64,000 bases of DNA from Tritonibacter mobilis (GCF_001681715.1 NZ_LNWY01000004.1:1-64000), one strand, 5' to 3'. Shown: positions 1 to 9,303, counted from the stretch's first letter. The notes: a model not told the origin generated them from the letters alone. Numbers and translations: made by a program.

Positions 1-363
1 AACAATGAGTCTGGAGCCTAATCCCCGTAGCGAACCTGAGATTAGTAGGTCACGTATGCTGGCCTATTGTTTTGCGTGCGAAACAATAGGTATGTAGTAC
101 TGACTTATATCTCTTTGGATGTCGATGCGCCCATACTAATCTTAGCCTGCTCACGTAGCGAGAGGCTACAAATTAAGCGGACGAATGGTGAGATATCGCT
201 CAACTCGGTACGGCACCGTTTTCTCATTCGGGTGAGTGCAGATTACATGCTATGGTAGTTTCACCGCAAGGGAAGTCACCTTTGCATATTGTGTATTGAC
301 CTCTCAGGCTGCGTTCTGCAGTGCAGAGGAAAACAAGGTTCTAGTATTGAGGTAGATGAGGGA
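1..363. other. Leading non-coding stretch
   Basis: No gene is recognised here. A 63-codon open frame at 67-258 has no family resemblance and no convincing ribosome binding site. The stretch is AT-richer than the DNA after about 1.1 kb, like the first part of the following gene. It presumably carries that gene's promoter, but no promoter boxes can be named with confidence. Confidence 0.4.
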
Positions 364-2262
364 ATGCTAAAACTTCTGGAGGCGCTCACGCGACAGCAGA
401 AGGCGATGATTGTTCTGGTTTTGGATCTGGGGCTTCTGCCAGCTGCTTTGTTCTTTGCCTTGATGCTTCAGAATATGCCTTCATCTTCTCTAATCATCGT
501 AGGGAAGATGCTACCCTTGATGCCGTATATACTACTCGGTACGGGTGGACTCTCATATTGGTTGGGTATCCCGCGTGTTCAGCTGATAGCTTATGAGCGT
601 CATGCCGTCGGGTTAACAGCACTTGTCGCGCTGTTCGCTGCGCTGAGCGCGGCAACGCTGAGCGCCATTTTTGGTCCTGAGCTACCAGCGGGATTGTTTG
701 TTGTTTTCGGCCTGATTTATCTACTGACAATGGTAGCAGCTCGTGCTTTTCTGCTTCAGGTGGTCTTAGCAGTTTACCGTAGGGCTCGCCCGCGTGCGCG
801 GGTGTTGATATACGGCGCGGGTAATACGGGTACTCAGCTTGCTCAAGCATTGAAGGCTCACGATGGGATCGATCCAGTAGCGTTCGTTGACGACAATAAA
901 TCGTTGCAAGGGCTCATGTTAATGGGGCTCCCAGTGTATGCGCCGTCGCGTATCTCGGAAGTTGTAGAGGTCAGACGAATCAAACGTGTTTTGTTGGCGA
1001 TGCCTTCTTTGAGTTCGCCTAAACAGGCCCGTATAATTCATCGTTTGCAAAACTTTGGGCTGGAGGTGCAGGCGCTGCCTTCCTTTGCCCAGCTTATTGG
1101 CGAAGAGGCTCTGGTGGAAAAGCTGACCCCGGTGGCCCCGCAGAGCTTTTTGAGCCGGGATGCCTGCGATATGCCGCTTCAGGCCAGTGCCGGGTCCTAT
1201 GCCGGACGGGTGGTGCTGGTGTCCGGTGCAGGAGGGTCGATCGGGTCGGAACTCAGCCGTCAGCTGCTGGCCTGCCGCCCCACCAAACTGGTGCTTTATG
1301 AGCTGTCGGAACTGGCGCTTTACACCATCCACCAAGAACTCAGCCAGCAGCTTGAGGGTGCGGGGATTGAACTGGTCCCGGTCCTGGGGTCGGTCACCGA
1401 TCCGCGTCAGGTGCGCCGGGTGCTGGAGCGCCATAAGGTGCAGGTGGTGCTGCATGCGGCTGCTTACAAACATGTGCCGTTGGTGGAAACCAACCCGCTG
1501 CCGGGGCTTGCGAACAATGTCTTTGGCACCCAGACGCTGGCCTCTGCGGCGGCGGAATTTGGGGTGGAGCGTTTCATTCTGGTGTCCTCGGATAAGGCGG
1601 TGCGCCCGACCAATGTGATGGGGGCGTCCAAGCGGATGGCGGAGCTGATCGTGCAGGATCTGGCCTCACGATGTGACCCAAGCGGCGACAGCTCTGCAGG
1701 GCGCACGGTTTTTACCATGGTGCGTTTTGGCAATGTGCTGGGCTCTTCGGGGTCTGTTATCCCGCTGTTTCAGGAACAGATCAGCCGCGGTGGTCCGGTG
1801 ACGGTCACCGATCCGCAGGTCAAACGCTACTTCATGACCATCCGCGAGGCGGTGCAGCTGGTGCTGCAAGCCGGCGCTGAGGCCAAGGGAGGCGAGGTCT
1901 TTGTGCTGGATATGGGAGAGCCGGTCTCGATCCTGCAACTGGCCCGTCAGGTGATCGAGGCTGCAGGTTACAGCCTGCGCGACGCGGACCACCCGGAAGG
2001 TGATATCGCCATCGAGATCATCGGCCTGCGTCCGGGAGAAAAAATGCAAGAAGAGCTGACCCTGTCGAGCGAGCTGATCCGCACCGCCCATCCCAAGATC
2101 CTCTGCGCGCGCGAGGCGGTGCTCTCCGAGATCGAAGTGGCCGCCTTTATGCGGGCTCTGCGGCAGGCGGTTGCGGTGGGCGATGAAGAGGGCGCGCGCC
2201 AGATTATCCTACGCTGGGTCGAAGGCTATGTGCAGGCCGACCGGGATCGCAAGACGTCCTGA
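364..2262 (+). CDS. WbpM/CapD-type membrane NDP-sugar 4,6-dehydratase
   Basis: Probable inner-membrane nucleotide-sugar 4,6-dehydratase (FlaA1/WbpM/CapD large form) that converts UDP-GlcNAc to a 4-keto-6-deoxy sugar for polysaccharide assembly. The N-terminal part carries about four hydrophobic membrane segments. A first Rossmann-like domain starts near residue 150 (GAGNTG), and the catalytic domain starts near residue 288 (GAGGSIGS). Around residues 408-423 the usual Tyr-x-x-x-Lys is replaced by Met-x-x-x-Lys (NVMGASKR after SSDK), as in the large WbpM-type enzymes. I chose the ATG at 364 because GATGAGGG precedes it and the protein then opens as family members do (632 aa); an upstream in-frame start at 289 adds 25 unlikely residues. 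Base composition shifts sharply near 1.1 kb, AT-richer before and GC-rich after, so the gene looks mosaic. Confidence 0.85.
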   Translation: MLKLLEALTRQQKAMIVLVLDLGLLPAALFFALMLQNMPSSSLIIVGKMLPLMPYILLGTGGLSYWLGIPRVQLIAYERHAVGLTALVALFAALSAATLSAIFGPELPAGLFVVFGLIYLLTMVAARAFLLQVVLAVYRRARPRARVLIYGAGNTGTQLAQALKAHDGIDPVAFVDDNKSLQGLMLMGLPVYAPSRISEVVEVRRIKRVLLAMPSLSSPKQARIIHRLQNFGLEVQALPSFAQLIGEEALVEKLTPVAPQSFLSRDACDMPLQASAGSYAGRVVLVSGAGGSIGSELSRQLLACRPTKLVLYELSELALYTIHQELSQQLEGAGIELVPVLGSVTDPRQVRRVLERHKVQVVLHAAAYKHVPLVETNPLPGLANNVFGTQTLASAAAEFGVERFILVSSDKAVRPTNVMGASKRMAELIVQDLASRCDPSGDSSAGRTVFTMVRFGNVLGSSGSVIPLFQEQISRGGPVTVTDPQVKRYFMTIREAVQLVLQAGAEAKGGEVFVLDMGEPVSILQLARQVIEAAGYSLRDADHPEGDIAIEIIGLRPGEKMQEELTLSSELIRTAHPKILCAREAVLSEIEVAAFMRALRQAVAVGDEEGARQIILRWVEGYVQADRDRKTS

Positions 2263-2443
2263 GTGCCACAGGTTGCAACAAAGCCGCTTTGACCGTTGAT
2301 CGGCGTCAAAGGGTAGGGCAGTAAGCAAAACAACAGGTGGATATCTCCTGCTTGTCGGCCCCAGTTCGGCTCCCGTTCGACCTAGGTCCGCCCGGCAGGA
2401 AAAGACCAACAACAACGATAAGACTGAGCAAGGATAGCCGCGC

Positions 2444-4642
2444 GTGACTTTCCCGATCCCGACCCTGTCTGGCCCAAACGCGGGTCCGAGGTTTTATCCA
2501 AGCGCAAAATCTGCGCGCATCCTTCTGGCCTTGATGCTGAGTACGGGGCTTTCGCAGGCGCTGTTGGCCGACGAGAGCACGCCGCGTGGTTTTGCCTGGC
2601 CCGAAACCCCGAGCCTCAACTTTTATGGCAACCCCGGTGTGATCGACATGCCCAGTGCCGAGATGATGCCGGATGCGCAATTTGCCACCTCTGTCAGCAG
2701 CTTTGGCGGCATCACCCGTATGAACCTGCAGGTGCAGGCGCTGCCGTGGGTGTCGGTGGCCTTTCGTTATACGGAGACGCAGGACCGCAACCTGTTCAAC
2801 TTTGGCGATTTCTACGACCGCAATTTCGATCTGCGGTTCCGTCTCTGGCAGGAGGGACGCTATCGTCCGGCAGTGGCGGTGGGGCTTCAGGATCTGGCGG
2901 GCACCGGGATTTATGGCGGTGAATATATCGTCGCCACCAAGACCATTACGCCGGATGCGCTGCCGGGGCAGTTTAAACTCTCTGCCGGTCTGGGCTGGGG
3001 GCGTCTGGGCTCCAGCGGGACCGTGGCAACACTTGGCAACCGACCGGGGTTTACGCCGGGCGATACCGGTGGGGAACTGGGCGTGGACCGCTGGTTCCGC
3101 GGCGATGTGGCCCCCTTTGCAGGGATCGAATGGCGGCACGGGCGCTGGGGCGTAAAGGCCGAATATTCCACGGATGCCTATACGCAGGAAACTCAGCAAT
3201 CCAACGTCTTTGAGCGCAAATCGGATTTCAACTTCGGGGTTGAGTATCAGGCCAGCCGCCAGTTGCGGCTTGGGGCCTATTATCTCTATGGGTCGGAGTT
3301 TGGGATCTCGGCGCAGATCCAGATGAACCCGCGCCATCCGCCAACGCCCATGCAGGTGCCCGCACCCTCGCCGGTAGTGCCGCGCAGCACCTGGGCGCAG
3401 GATGAAGCACTCTGGACCACGGCCTGGGCCGACAGCAACAGCGCCAAGCTCAAGACCCGTGATCTCCTGGCGCAATCGCTGCGGCAGGATGGGCTTCTTC
3501 TGGAAAGCGTGACTTTGCGCGGCACCACGGCGGAAGCGCGTATTCGCAACACCCGCTATCAATCGCAGGCCCTCGCGGTGGGCCGGGCGGCGCGGGCGAT
3601 GGCGCAGAGCCTGCCGCCTTCGGTCGAGACCTTCCGAATCGTGCCCACAAGCGGCGGGCTGGGGCTGTCGGCTGTGGTGGTGCGCCGCTCCGATCTGGAA
3701 GCGCTGGAATTTTCCCCCGAGGCCCCGGATGCGATCTGGGCGGTGGCGGCGGTGCAGGATGCTGGTGCGGCGGCTGAGGATGCGCTGTTGTCCGAAGACC
3801 TTTATCCGGCGTTTTCATACTCACTCAGCCCCTATACCTCGCCGTCCTACTTTGACCCTTCGGTGCCGTTCCGGATCGATTTTGGTGTGGACCTGAAGGC
3901 CAGCTACAGCCCGGCGCCGGGCTGGAAACTGGCAGGCGCAATCCGGCAGCGGATCTGGGGCAATGTGGCCGATGGGCGTCCGGGCACGTCGAACCTGCCG
4001 CAGGTGCGCACCGATCAGCGTGAATATGCGCAGGCCGACACCACGCTGGAACAGCTTTATGTGGAACGGCGCTGGAGCGCGGGCCGCAACCTCTATGCGC
4101 GCGCCTCGCTGGGTTATTTCGAGAGCATGTATGGCGGGCTGTCCGGCGAGATCCTGTGGAAGCCGGTGGATAGCCGTCTGGGTCTTGGGGCCGAGCTCAA
4201 TTACGTGCGCCAGCGTGATTTTGATCAGCGTCTGGGCTTTCGTGACTATGATGTGCTGACAGGCCATGCCTCGGCCTATCTGGAGCTGCCAAAGAACTAC
4301 TTGCTGCAGGTGGATGCGGGCCGCTATCTGGCCGGGGATATCGGCACCACGGTGTCGCTGACGCGCACCTTCAACAATGGCTGGGAGCTTGGCGGGTTCT
4401 TTACGGTGACCGATGTCTCGGCAGAGGATTTTGGCGAAGGCTCCTTTGACAAGGGTATCAGGCTGACCATTCCGCTGAACTGGCTTCTGGGGCAGCCCTC
4501 GCGCAACGCATACAGCATGACCATCCGCCCGGTGCAGCGCGATGGCGGCCAGCGCGTCGAGGTGCCGGGACGGCTCTATGAACAGGTGCGTGGCGCACAT
4601 CGCAAAAGTCTCGGCGAGCAGCGGGCGAGGTTCTGGGAATGA
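2444..4642 (+). CDS. yjbH: YjbH-family outer-membrane exopolysaccharide protein
   Basis: Member of the YjbH (GfcD-like) family, large beta-barrel-type outer-membrane proteins linked to exopolysaccharide secretion. It is 732 aa with a GTG start behind AAGGAT. A hydrophobic signal segment (about residues 24-43, ILLALMLSTG) follows a short positively charged leader. The mature part opens with the family's typical NFYGNPGVIDMPSA segment, followed by many alternating aromatic/polar strands. It overlaps the next gene, yjbF, by ATGA, so the two are translationally coupled. The reaction or exact transport role is not established for the family; a role in export through the outer membrane is inferred. 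Confidence 0.85.
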   Translation: MTFPIPTLSGPNAGPRFYPSAKSARILLALMLSTGLSQALLADESTPRGFAWPETPSLNFYGNPGVIDMPSAEMMPDAQFATSVSSFGGITRMNLQVQALPWVSVAFRYTETQDRNLFNFGDFYDRNFDLRFRLWQEGRYRPAVAVGLQDLAGTGIYGGEYIVATKTITPDALPGQFKLSAGLGWGRLGSSGTVATLGNRPGFTPGDTGGELGVDRWFRGDVAPFAGIEWRHGRWGVKAEYSTDAYTQETQQSNVFERKSDFNFGVEYQASRQLRLGAYYLYGSEFGISAQIQMNPRHPPTPMQVPAPSPVVPRSTWAQDEALWTTAWADSNSAKLKTRDLLAQSLRQDGLLLESVTLRGTTAEARIRNTRYQSQALAVGRAARAMAQSLPPSVETFRIVPTSGGLGLSAVVVRRSDLEALEFSPEAPDAIWAVAAVQDAGAAAEDALLSEDLYPAFSYSLSPYTSPSYFDPSVPFRIDFGVDLKASYSPAPGWKLAGAIRQRIWGNVADGRPGTSNLPQVRTDQREYAQADTTLEQLYVERRWSAGRNLYARASLGYFESMYGGLSGEILWKPVDSRLGLGAELNYVRQRDFDQRLGFRDYDVLTGHASAYLELPKNYLLQVDAGRYLAGDIGTTVSLTRTFNNGWELGGFFTVTDVSAEDFGEGSFDKGIRLTIPLNWLLGQPSRNAYSMTIRPVQRDGGQRVEVPGRLYEQVRGAHRKSLGEQRARFWE

Positions 4643-5325
4643 AACATCTGATTTATGCCCTTGGCCTATGTGCCATGCTGGGGGCCTGCGCGCAGGGGCC
4701 AGAGGACACACCGCTGGAGCTTGAGGTGGGCGGTTTGATCCGTGACCAGATCCAGCAACGCTTTGGGGGCGGTAGCAAACCGCAGCCGCCAACCCTGACG
4801 CGGGCGCTTTTGGCCAGCATCAAGGACCCGCATGTGGAGGTGGTGATCGAAGAGCAGGATCTGCGCGATTACCTGACCCTGCAGATGGCGCGGCGGGACG
4901 ATGAACCGGGCCGGATTGAGCTGTGGCGCAGTATCGACAATATCAGCTTTGGCTTTCGCGATGGCATGCTGATCTCGACCCGGGGCCTCAGGGGCGGCAT
5001 GATCACAGCGCAAGTGCCCGCAGACGGGCAGGGCGCTATGGGGCCTGCTGCGGGCGGGCAACGCAGCTACCTGTTCCGCGGCGATGACAGCGGATCTTAT
5101 CGCGTCACGCTGGCCTGTGAGCGGCGCGATCTGGGCCGGGTCTCCTTGGAGGTGGTCGAGCGCGCCTACCCCACACGCCGCCTGCAGGAACGCTGCAGTG
5201 ACGGCAAAGGGGGCGAGGTGGTCAATGATTACTGGGTCGACCTCTCTGGCGGGCGCATACGCCAGTCGCGGCAATGGGCCGGGCCCGTCATTGGCTATAT
5301 CCGAACCCGTCAGGTGGTGGATTGA
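4639..5325 (+). CDS. yjbF: YjbF-family outer-membrane lipoprotein
   Basis: 228-aa lipoprotein of the YjbF/GfcB family. The first 17 residues form a lipoprotein signal ending in the lipobox LGAC, with Cys17 as the predicted lipidated residue. The rest is a soluble, beta-rich domain, consistent with a periplasmic face of the outer membrane. The start codon overlaps the yjbH stop (ATGA). In E. coli the yjbEFGH operon makes an extracellular polysaccharide of unknown structure. Here yjbH precedes yjbF, no yjbG is seen, and a YjbE-like peptide follows at 5561. Function beyond exopolysaccharide secretion is not known. Confidence 0.8.
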   Translation: MKHLIYALGLCAMLGACAQGPEDTPLELEVGGLIRDQIQQRFGGGSKPQPPTLTRALLASIKDPHVEVVIEEQDLRDYLTLQMARRDDEPGRIELWRSIDNISFGFRDGMLISTRGLRGGMITAQVPADGQGAMGPAAGGQRSYLFRGDDSGSYRVTLACERRDLGRVSLEVVERAYPTRRLQERCSDGKGGEVVNDYWVDLSGGRIRQSRQWAGPVIGYIRTRQVVD

Positions 5326-5560
5326 GCCTAAGGCGCGGTCTGCTCTCTGATTTCAAAAGGTTGCATCTGTGCGGCCAGGTATCTGGCGCGCAATTGCCAC
5401 CCTGGATTGCCCCATCAGCAAAAGAGCGCGCGTTTTTTCGGCAACGACAGAATAAAAACTGAAATGTAAGGATCTAGCTGTTATAGACCACGTTGAAATG
5501 TTCAATGCTCTCACTTAGGGTGAGATTAACGGTCCTCAATCTCCATAGGAGTATTAAGAT

Positions 5561-5833
5561 ATGAAGAAACTTCTCGCAGTCTCCGCAATTGCAGTATTGG
5601 CCGCAAGCGGTGCAATGGCGCAAGCAACCAGTGGTGCCGCAACAGGTGGCGGTGCTGGCGGTACAGGTGCAGCAGCCGGCGCAGGTGCCGGCGCGAGTGC
5701 CGGTGCAGGCCTCGGTTTGGGTGTTGGCGGTCTGGGTGCCGCAGGTATTGCAGCAGGCGTTGTTGCCGCTGCCGTTGTTGTTGGTGTTGTTGTCAGCGAT
5801 GATGATGAGACTGCGACCACCACCACCAATTGA
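5561..5833 (+). CDS. YjbE-like secreted Gly/Ala-rich peptide
   Basis: 90-aa precursor with a clear Sec signal peptide ending at AMAQ (about residue 21). A low-complexity Gly/Ala stretch and a hydrophobic Val/Ala segment follow, then an acidic and Thr-rich tail (SDDDETATTTTN). The signal plus small-residue body plus poly-Thr end resembles E. coli YjbE (GfcA), the small first product of yjbEFGH, and the neighbours are YjbF and YjbH homologues. AGGAG precedes the ATG at good spacing. Low-complexity sequence makes homology hard to prove. The alternative is an unrelated small secreted glycine-rich protein. A good terminator follows, so it is probably strongly transcribed as a separate short unit. 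Confidence 0.65.
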   Translation: MKKLLAVSAIAVLAASGAMAQATSGAATGGGAGGTGAAAGAGAGASAGAGLGLGVGGLGAAGIAAGVVAAAVVVGVVVSDDDETATTTTN

Positions 5834-5890
5834 TCTGCAGTACGCTCTAGGGTCACCCCTCGAGGGGCGTGAAGCAGAACCAAAATCGAG

Positions 5891-5917
5891 ACGGGTCCTT
5901 TTGGAAAGGGCCCGTTT
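5891..5917 (+). terminator. Intrinsic terminator after the YjbE-like gene
   Basis: An 11-bp stem (ACGGGTCCTTT paired with AAAGGGCCCGT, one wobble pair) with a TGG loop is followed by TTTT. It ends transcription of the 5561-5833 gene. Confidence 0.8.
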
Positions 5918-6204
5918 TGCATGTGGTTTCATCTATCTGTTGCATGGTTGCTGATGGGCGCGTTTCAGTGGAACCATCAAGATAGGGCAGTTTACCTTTG
6001 GCAAAAGGATTTTGCACTGTGCCTCTGACCTCGCCCAAGGGTCTGATCGTATCAATCTACGCGCGCTCACGCGCCGAAACAAGAGCACCAAAACGCGGTC
6101 AAAAACTAGATCTGGTGGCGAGATGGTGCAGCTCTGTGACGCAAATGTATGTTTAGGGAATTATCTTGCGAATCCAGCTTGGTAGCCGTTCTGGATCAAA
6201 AGGC
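5918..6204. other. Intergenic stretch, nothing recognised
   Basis: Between the terminator and the insertion-sequence scrap at 6205 no gene, RNA or clear signal is seen. Short frames on both strands have no recognisable family. Confidence 0.4.
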
Positions 6205-6326
6205 CGATCGTCTCGAGGTGTAAAGCTAAGAACTGGCTGGCTTACAACGAAGCGCAGAAACAGCGTGGTTCTCTGACGCTCCGGTTCGATCTGGACATGG
6301 TGGTCTTGGGTGCGGCCGCCGAATAG
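6205..6326 (+). pseudogene. IS5-family transposase N-terminal scrap
   Basis: Read in the frame ending at the TAG of 6324, this piece gives KNWLAYNEAQKQRGSLTLRF, the characteristic start of IS5-family transposases (consensus NW-x-YN-x-AL-x-QRGSLTIWFD). It stops after FDLDMVV and no further transposase sequence follows. It is a short dead relic left near the 3' end of the export-lipoprotein gene. Confidence 0.7.
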
Positions 6327-6433
6327 CAAACGAGGCCAATAGCCGCTCTATAGTGGCACTGCGACCCCAAATTGCTTAACGATGAAAGTCCTTTTCGGAA
6401 TGTCTTTCTAAGAACTGACACGTGAGGTGCCGA

Positions 6434-7546
6434 TCAGAGACCGGCGCGGCTGAACACTCCGAAGATATTGCCGACTAAATTAGAGATCGTCAGTGCGTCA
6501 TTGATCGGGCTTTCGGTAGCCATAACCAGATCACCGGGATTGATTTGAAAGTTGCGGGCCGAAAATAGCCCGTCTGCAGTGGTCAAATCGAGAGTGAACA
6601 CCACCCTTGTTTGCCGTGGCCCCCGCACGCCCGGCGCCACCGCAGAGGCCGGGTACTCACGTAGAACGAGCAGCCCCTTGGGATCGGCTTTGCTGTCTTG
6701 GAACCCGCCGGAAATCGACAGCGCATCCATTGCCGACACTTCATCTTTGGTGAAAATATGGAGATCCTCGGTGCCTGTGGCTCCAAACGAAAGGAAGTAA
6801 CGCTCATCTTCTTCAACAAAGACCCGATCGCCGCCGCGCAGCAGTGTGTCCTTTTGCGGATTGTTGAGCAGGCTGTCCACCGAGGTGCCATAGAGTCGAC
6901 CTGCGCGCATCAGCCGAATTTGCGGATTGTTGAGGCCTGCTGCGATCCCACCACCGGCGGCAATCAACCCCATCACGGAATAGTTGCGATCGGGCATAGG
7001 GTACGTGCCAGGGCTGATTACACCTGACACCAAATCGACTGAGTTGTTGCGTCCCTCGATCATGTCGAGTTGCAGCTGGGCGGAGGGGACAATGGCCTCT
7101 AGTTCCTGCTGCAATTTTTTGCGGGCCAACTCAGGAGTTAAGCCGTTGACATTCACATCGCCTACGTAGGGCAGGAACACCGACCCATTGGCGGTCACGC
7201 GTACGTCTTGCAGTTGTACCATCTTTTGCTCGACCGAGGTCAGTAGTGAATTGTCGTTGCTGTCCCATATTCTAAGTGTCAGCCGATCTCCAGCTTGGAT
7301 GATTTGCGTCTTAGGGCCTTGGCTGGCGCGAATCCAGCCAAGGGTCTCTTGTTTGCCGGTGGGGGGCCAATGGGCAACGGTGGGCAGGAACGCCCGGTTG
7401 ACCGCATAGAGCGCAAAATCCGCATCCGCATCGGCAGCTGATTTCAGAATTTCCTCGCTGGCAGGGGCTCCGCCGGGCAGGCGAGAGCAGGCGGCAGGGA
7501 GAAGAGCGACGGAGACGGCCGCGACCAGAAGCGAGAGTTTCAGCAT
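6434..7546 (-). CDS. Wza/KpsD-type polysaccharide export lipoprotein
   Basis: Outer-membrane polysaccharide export (OPX) lipoprotein, 370 aa, the channel component that passes polysaccharide across the outer membrane. The lipobox LPAAC predicts lipidation at Cys20. The polysaccharide-export domain follows (IIQAGDRLTLRIWD, then VFLPYVGDVNVNGLTPE), and then SLBB-type ligand-binding repeats (ISPGTYPMPDRNYSVMGLI). I chose the ATG at 7546 because AAGGA lies upstream and the signal peptide begins there; an in-frame upstream extension (to 7840) lacks family resemblance. The gene is divergent from the epimerase at 7660, so the 110 bp between them should hold both promoters. It could serve the YjbH-type system or the Kps exporter further on. 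Confidence 0.85.
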   Translation of the reverse strand: MLKLSLLVAAVSVALLPAACSRLPGGAPASEEILKSAADADADFALYAVNRAFLPTVAHWPPTGKQETLGWIRASQGPKTQIIQAGDRLTLRIWDSNDNSLLTSVEQKMVQLQDVRVTANGSVFLPYVGDVNVNGLTPELARKKLQQELEAIVPSAQLQLDMIEGRNNSVDLVSGVISPGTYPMPDRNYSVMGLIAAGGGIAAGLNNPQIRLMRAGRLYGTSVDSLLNNPQKDTLLRGGDRVFVEEDERYFLSFGATGTEDLHIFTKDEVSAMDALSISGGFQDSKADPKGLLVLREYPASAVAPGVRGPRQTRVVFTLDLTTADGLFSARNFQINPGDLVMATESPINDALTISNLVGNIFGVFSRAGL

Positions 7547-7659
7547 ACAGTCCTTGTCCCGATGGCGCTCGGGGCGTGTTTGTGAATATGTTGCAGGCAC
7601 CATACTGGTGGGGGGCGTATCGTCAATGATTGCCCCCTTGCAAACAGGACCCAAGAGCA

Positions 7660-8532
7660 ATGACCCGCGCGTCTGTGACATTCCTGCTGACCCCGCTTGT
7701 GCTTGGTGCCACCGGCCGGATCGGGCGCGCGCTGCGGTATCGCTGGGGGCCGGAGGCGGCGCTTTGGCAGGCGCGGCGCGCGCAGTCTGGCGCCCATTGG
7801 CATGTGTTTGACCCGCTGGCACAGCCGGAGACATTGGCACAGGCGGCGCAGGCGGCCGGGCAGATCCTCTGTCTGGCGGGCACCGTGCCTGCGCGCGGGG
7901 AGGATCTGGCGCTCAATACCCATCTGGCAGAGGCCGCGGTGCGTGCGGGGGCTGCGGCTGGCGTGCGGGTGGTGCTGATCTCATCAGCGGCGGTTTACGG
8001 TGCGGGGCAGGGGGCTTTGCACGAAGAGACCCGCCTCTCACCCGCCAGCCCCTATGGTGCGGCCAAGGCCGATATGGAAGCGCGCGCCCGCGCATTGGCG
8101 GCAGAACTGGGGGTAGAGGTCTCGGTGCTGCGGATTGGCAATATCGCCGGATTCGATGTGATCCTCGGGGGCTGGAAACCCGGATTTCGTCTGGATCAGT
8201 TCAAAGACGGGCGCACACCGCGGCGCAGCTACATCGGGGTGCTGACGCTGGCCGATGTGATCGCGGCCCTGATGGAAGCACCGAATCTGCCGGACGTGCT
8301 CAATATCGCCCAGCCCGGCCCGATCGAAATGGGCGCGTTGTTGCAGGCAGCAGGGCGGGATTTTGCCACAGTGCCAGCGCCGGATGCGGCGATTGCAGAG
8401 GTGGCGCTTGACCTTGGACGCCTGAGCGGGTTCTTGGCCCCCAAGATGCAGCTGCATGTGGCGGATCCGGTGCAGATGGTGGCTGAAATGGCCTTATTAG
8501 AGCCACATACAAAGGATGAAGCCAGCCCATGA
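7660..8532 (+). CDS. NAD-dependent epimerase/dehydratase (short-chain, extended)
   Basis: 290-aa extended short-chain dehydrogenase acting on a nucleotide sugar. The NAD-binding motif is GATGRIGRAL near residue 18, followed by a serine-rich strand (VVLISSAAVYGAG) and the catalytic Tyr-x-x-x-Lys in YGAAKAD. The exact sugar is not evident. The start at 7660 is preferred over an in-frame ATG at 7630, since the domain begins just after it and a purine-rich AAGAG precedes it. The stop overlaps the start of the following phosphoglycosyl transferase (ATGA), so the two are coupled. Probably it prepares or modifies the first sugar that the next enzyme transfers; this is inference. Confidence 0.75.
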   Translation: MTRASVTFLLTPLVLGATGRIGRALRYRWGPEAALWQARRAQSGAHWHVFDPLAQPETLAQAAQAAGQILCLAGTVPARGEDLALNTHLAEAAVRAGAAAGVRVVLISSAAVYGAGQGALHEETRLSPASPYGAAKADMEARARALAAELGVEVSVLRIGNIAGFDVILGGWKPGFRLDQFKDGRTPRRSYIGVLTLADVIAALMEAPNLPDVLNIAQPGPIEMGALLQAAGRDFATVPAPDAAIAEVALDLGRLSGFLAPKMQLHVADPVQMVAEMALLEPHTKDEASP

Positions 8533-9143
8533 CATGGGACAAGCGATTGTTTGACCTCTTTTTCGCGACGCTGTTGATCGTGATCCTTGGCCCGATCCTT
8601 TTGGGGCTGCTTTTGTGGCTGCTCTGGAAAGAAGGCCGCCCGGTGTTCTATGTGGCAGAGCGGATGAAGGGCATAAATCGCCCATTTAGACTCTGGAAAC
8701 TGCGCACCATGACCCTTGTTGACGAGGACAGCGGCGTCTCGGGCGGTGACAAGGCGGCCCGTGTCACCAAAACCGGCGCATGGCTGCGCTCAAAGCGGCT
8801 GGATGAGTTCCCGCAGCTCTGGAACATCCTCAGGGGCGATCTGTCCTTTGTGGGGCCGCGCCCGCCGCTTCGGCAATATGTCGAAGCCCATCCCGAGATC
8901 TACGCAGAGGTGCTGAAGTCGCGCCCCGGCGTGACAGGGCTGGCCTCGATTGCCTACCACAGACATGAGGCGATGCTGTTGGAGCGCTGCGCCACGCGCG
9001 AGGAGACCCATGCGGTCTATTCCCGCATCTGCGTGCCCGCAAAAGCGCGGCTGGATCTGATTTATCAGCGCCATCAGAATATGTGCTACGATTTTGATCT
9101 GGTGTTTCAGACCATTGGCAACCTGTTCCGGCGCGGACGCTGA
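8529..9143 (+). CDS. Undecaprenyl-phosphate sugar phosphotransferase (initiating)
   Basis: 204-aa bacterial sugar transferase (WcaJ/ExoY C-terminal type, PF02397), which starts repeat-unit assembly by moving a sugar-1-phosphate from a nucleotide sugar onto undecaprenyl phosphate at the inner membrane. One N-terminal hydrophobic segment (residues 8-33) is followed by the family's signature motifs: KLRTM, DEFPQLWNILRGDLSFVGPRP and SRPGVTGLASI. It is the short, single-membrane-domain form without the extra N-terminal helices of WcaJ. Translational overlap with the epimerase at 7660 suggests that enzyme makes its donor. Confidence 0.88.
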   Translation: MTWDKRLFDLFFATLLIVILGPILLGLLLWLLWKEGRPVFYVAERMKGINRPFRLWKLRTMTLVDEDSGVSGGDKAARVTKTGAWLRSKRLDEFPQLWNILRGDLSFVGPRPPLRQYVEAHPEIYAEVLKSRPGVTGLASIAYHRHEAMLLERCATREETHAVYSRICVPAKARLDLIYQRHQNMCYDFDLVFQTIGNLFRRGR

Positions 9144-9303
9144 GTTTAACGGCGTAGGGGCGGTTGGGAAAAGCCAGCGCTGGCGATCCTCCGCTTGGCT
9201 AACTGTCAAAGTTGCAATTTCAAACCCATCGCACGAACTGGTGTTGCATGAAATTAGCAGTTATACAGAGCACGGATAGTCAGCTTTCTGCTAAAGGATT
9301 GTC

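Noticed and set aside
67-258. Possible 63-codon gene at the left end
   Set aside because: No ribosome binding site, no signal or domain, and codon use does not resemble neighbours.
9150-9303. Sigma-70 promoter before manC (TTGCAT and a TATAC-like box)
   Set aside because: The spacing between the two boxes is about 13 bases, too short to claim.
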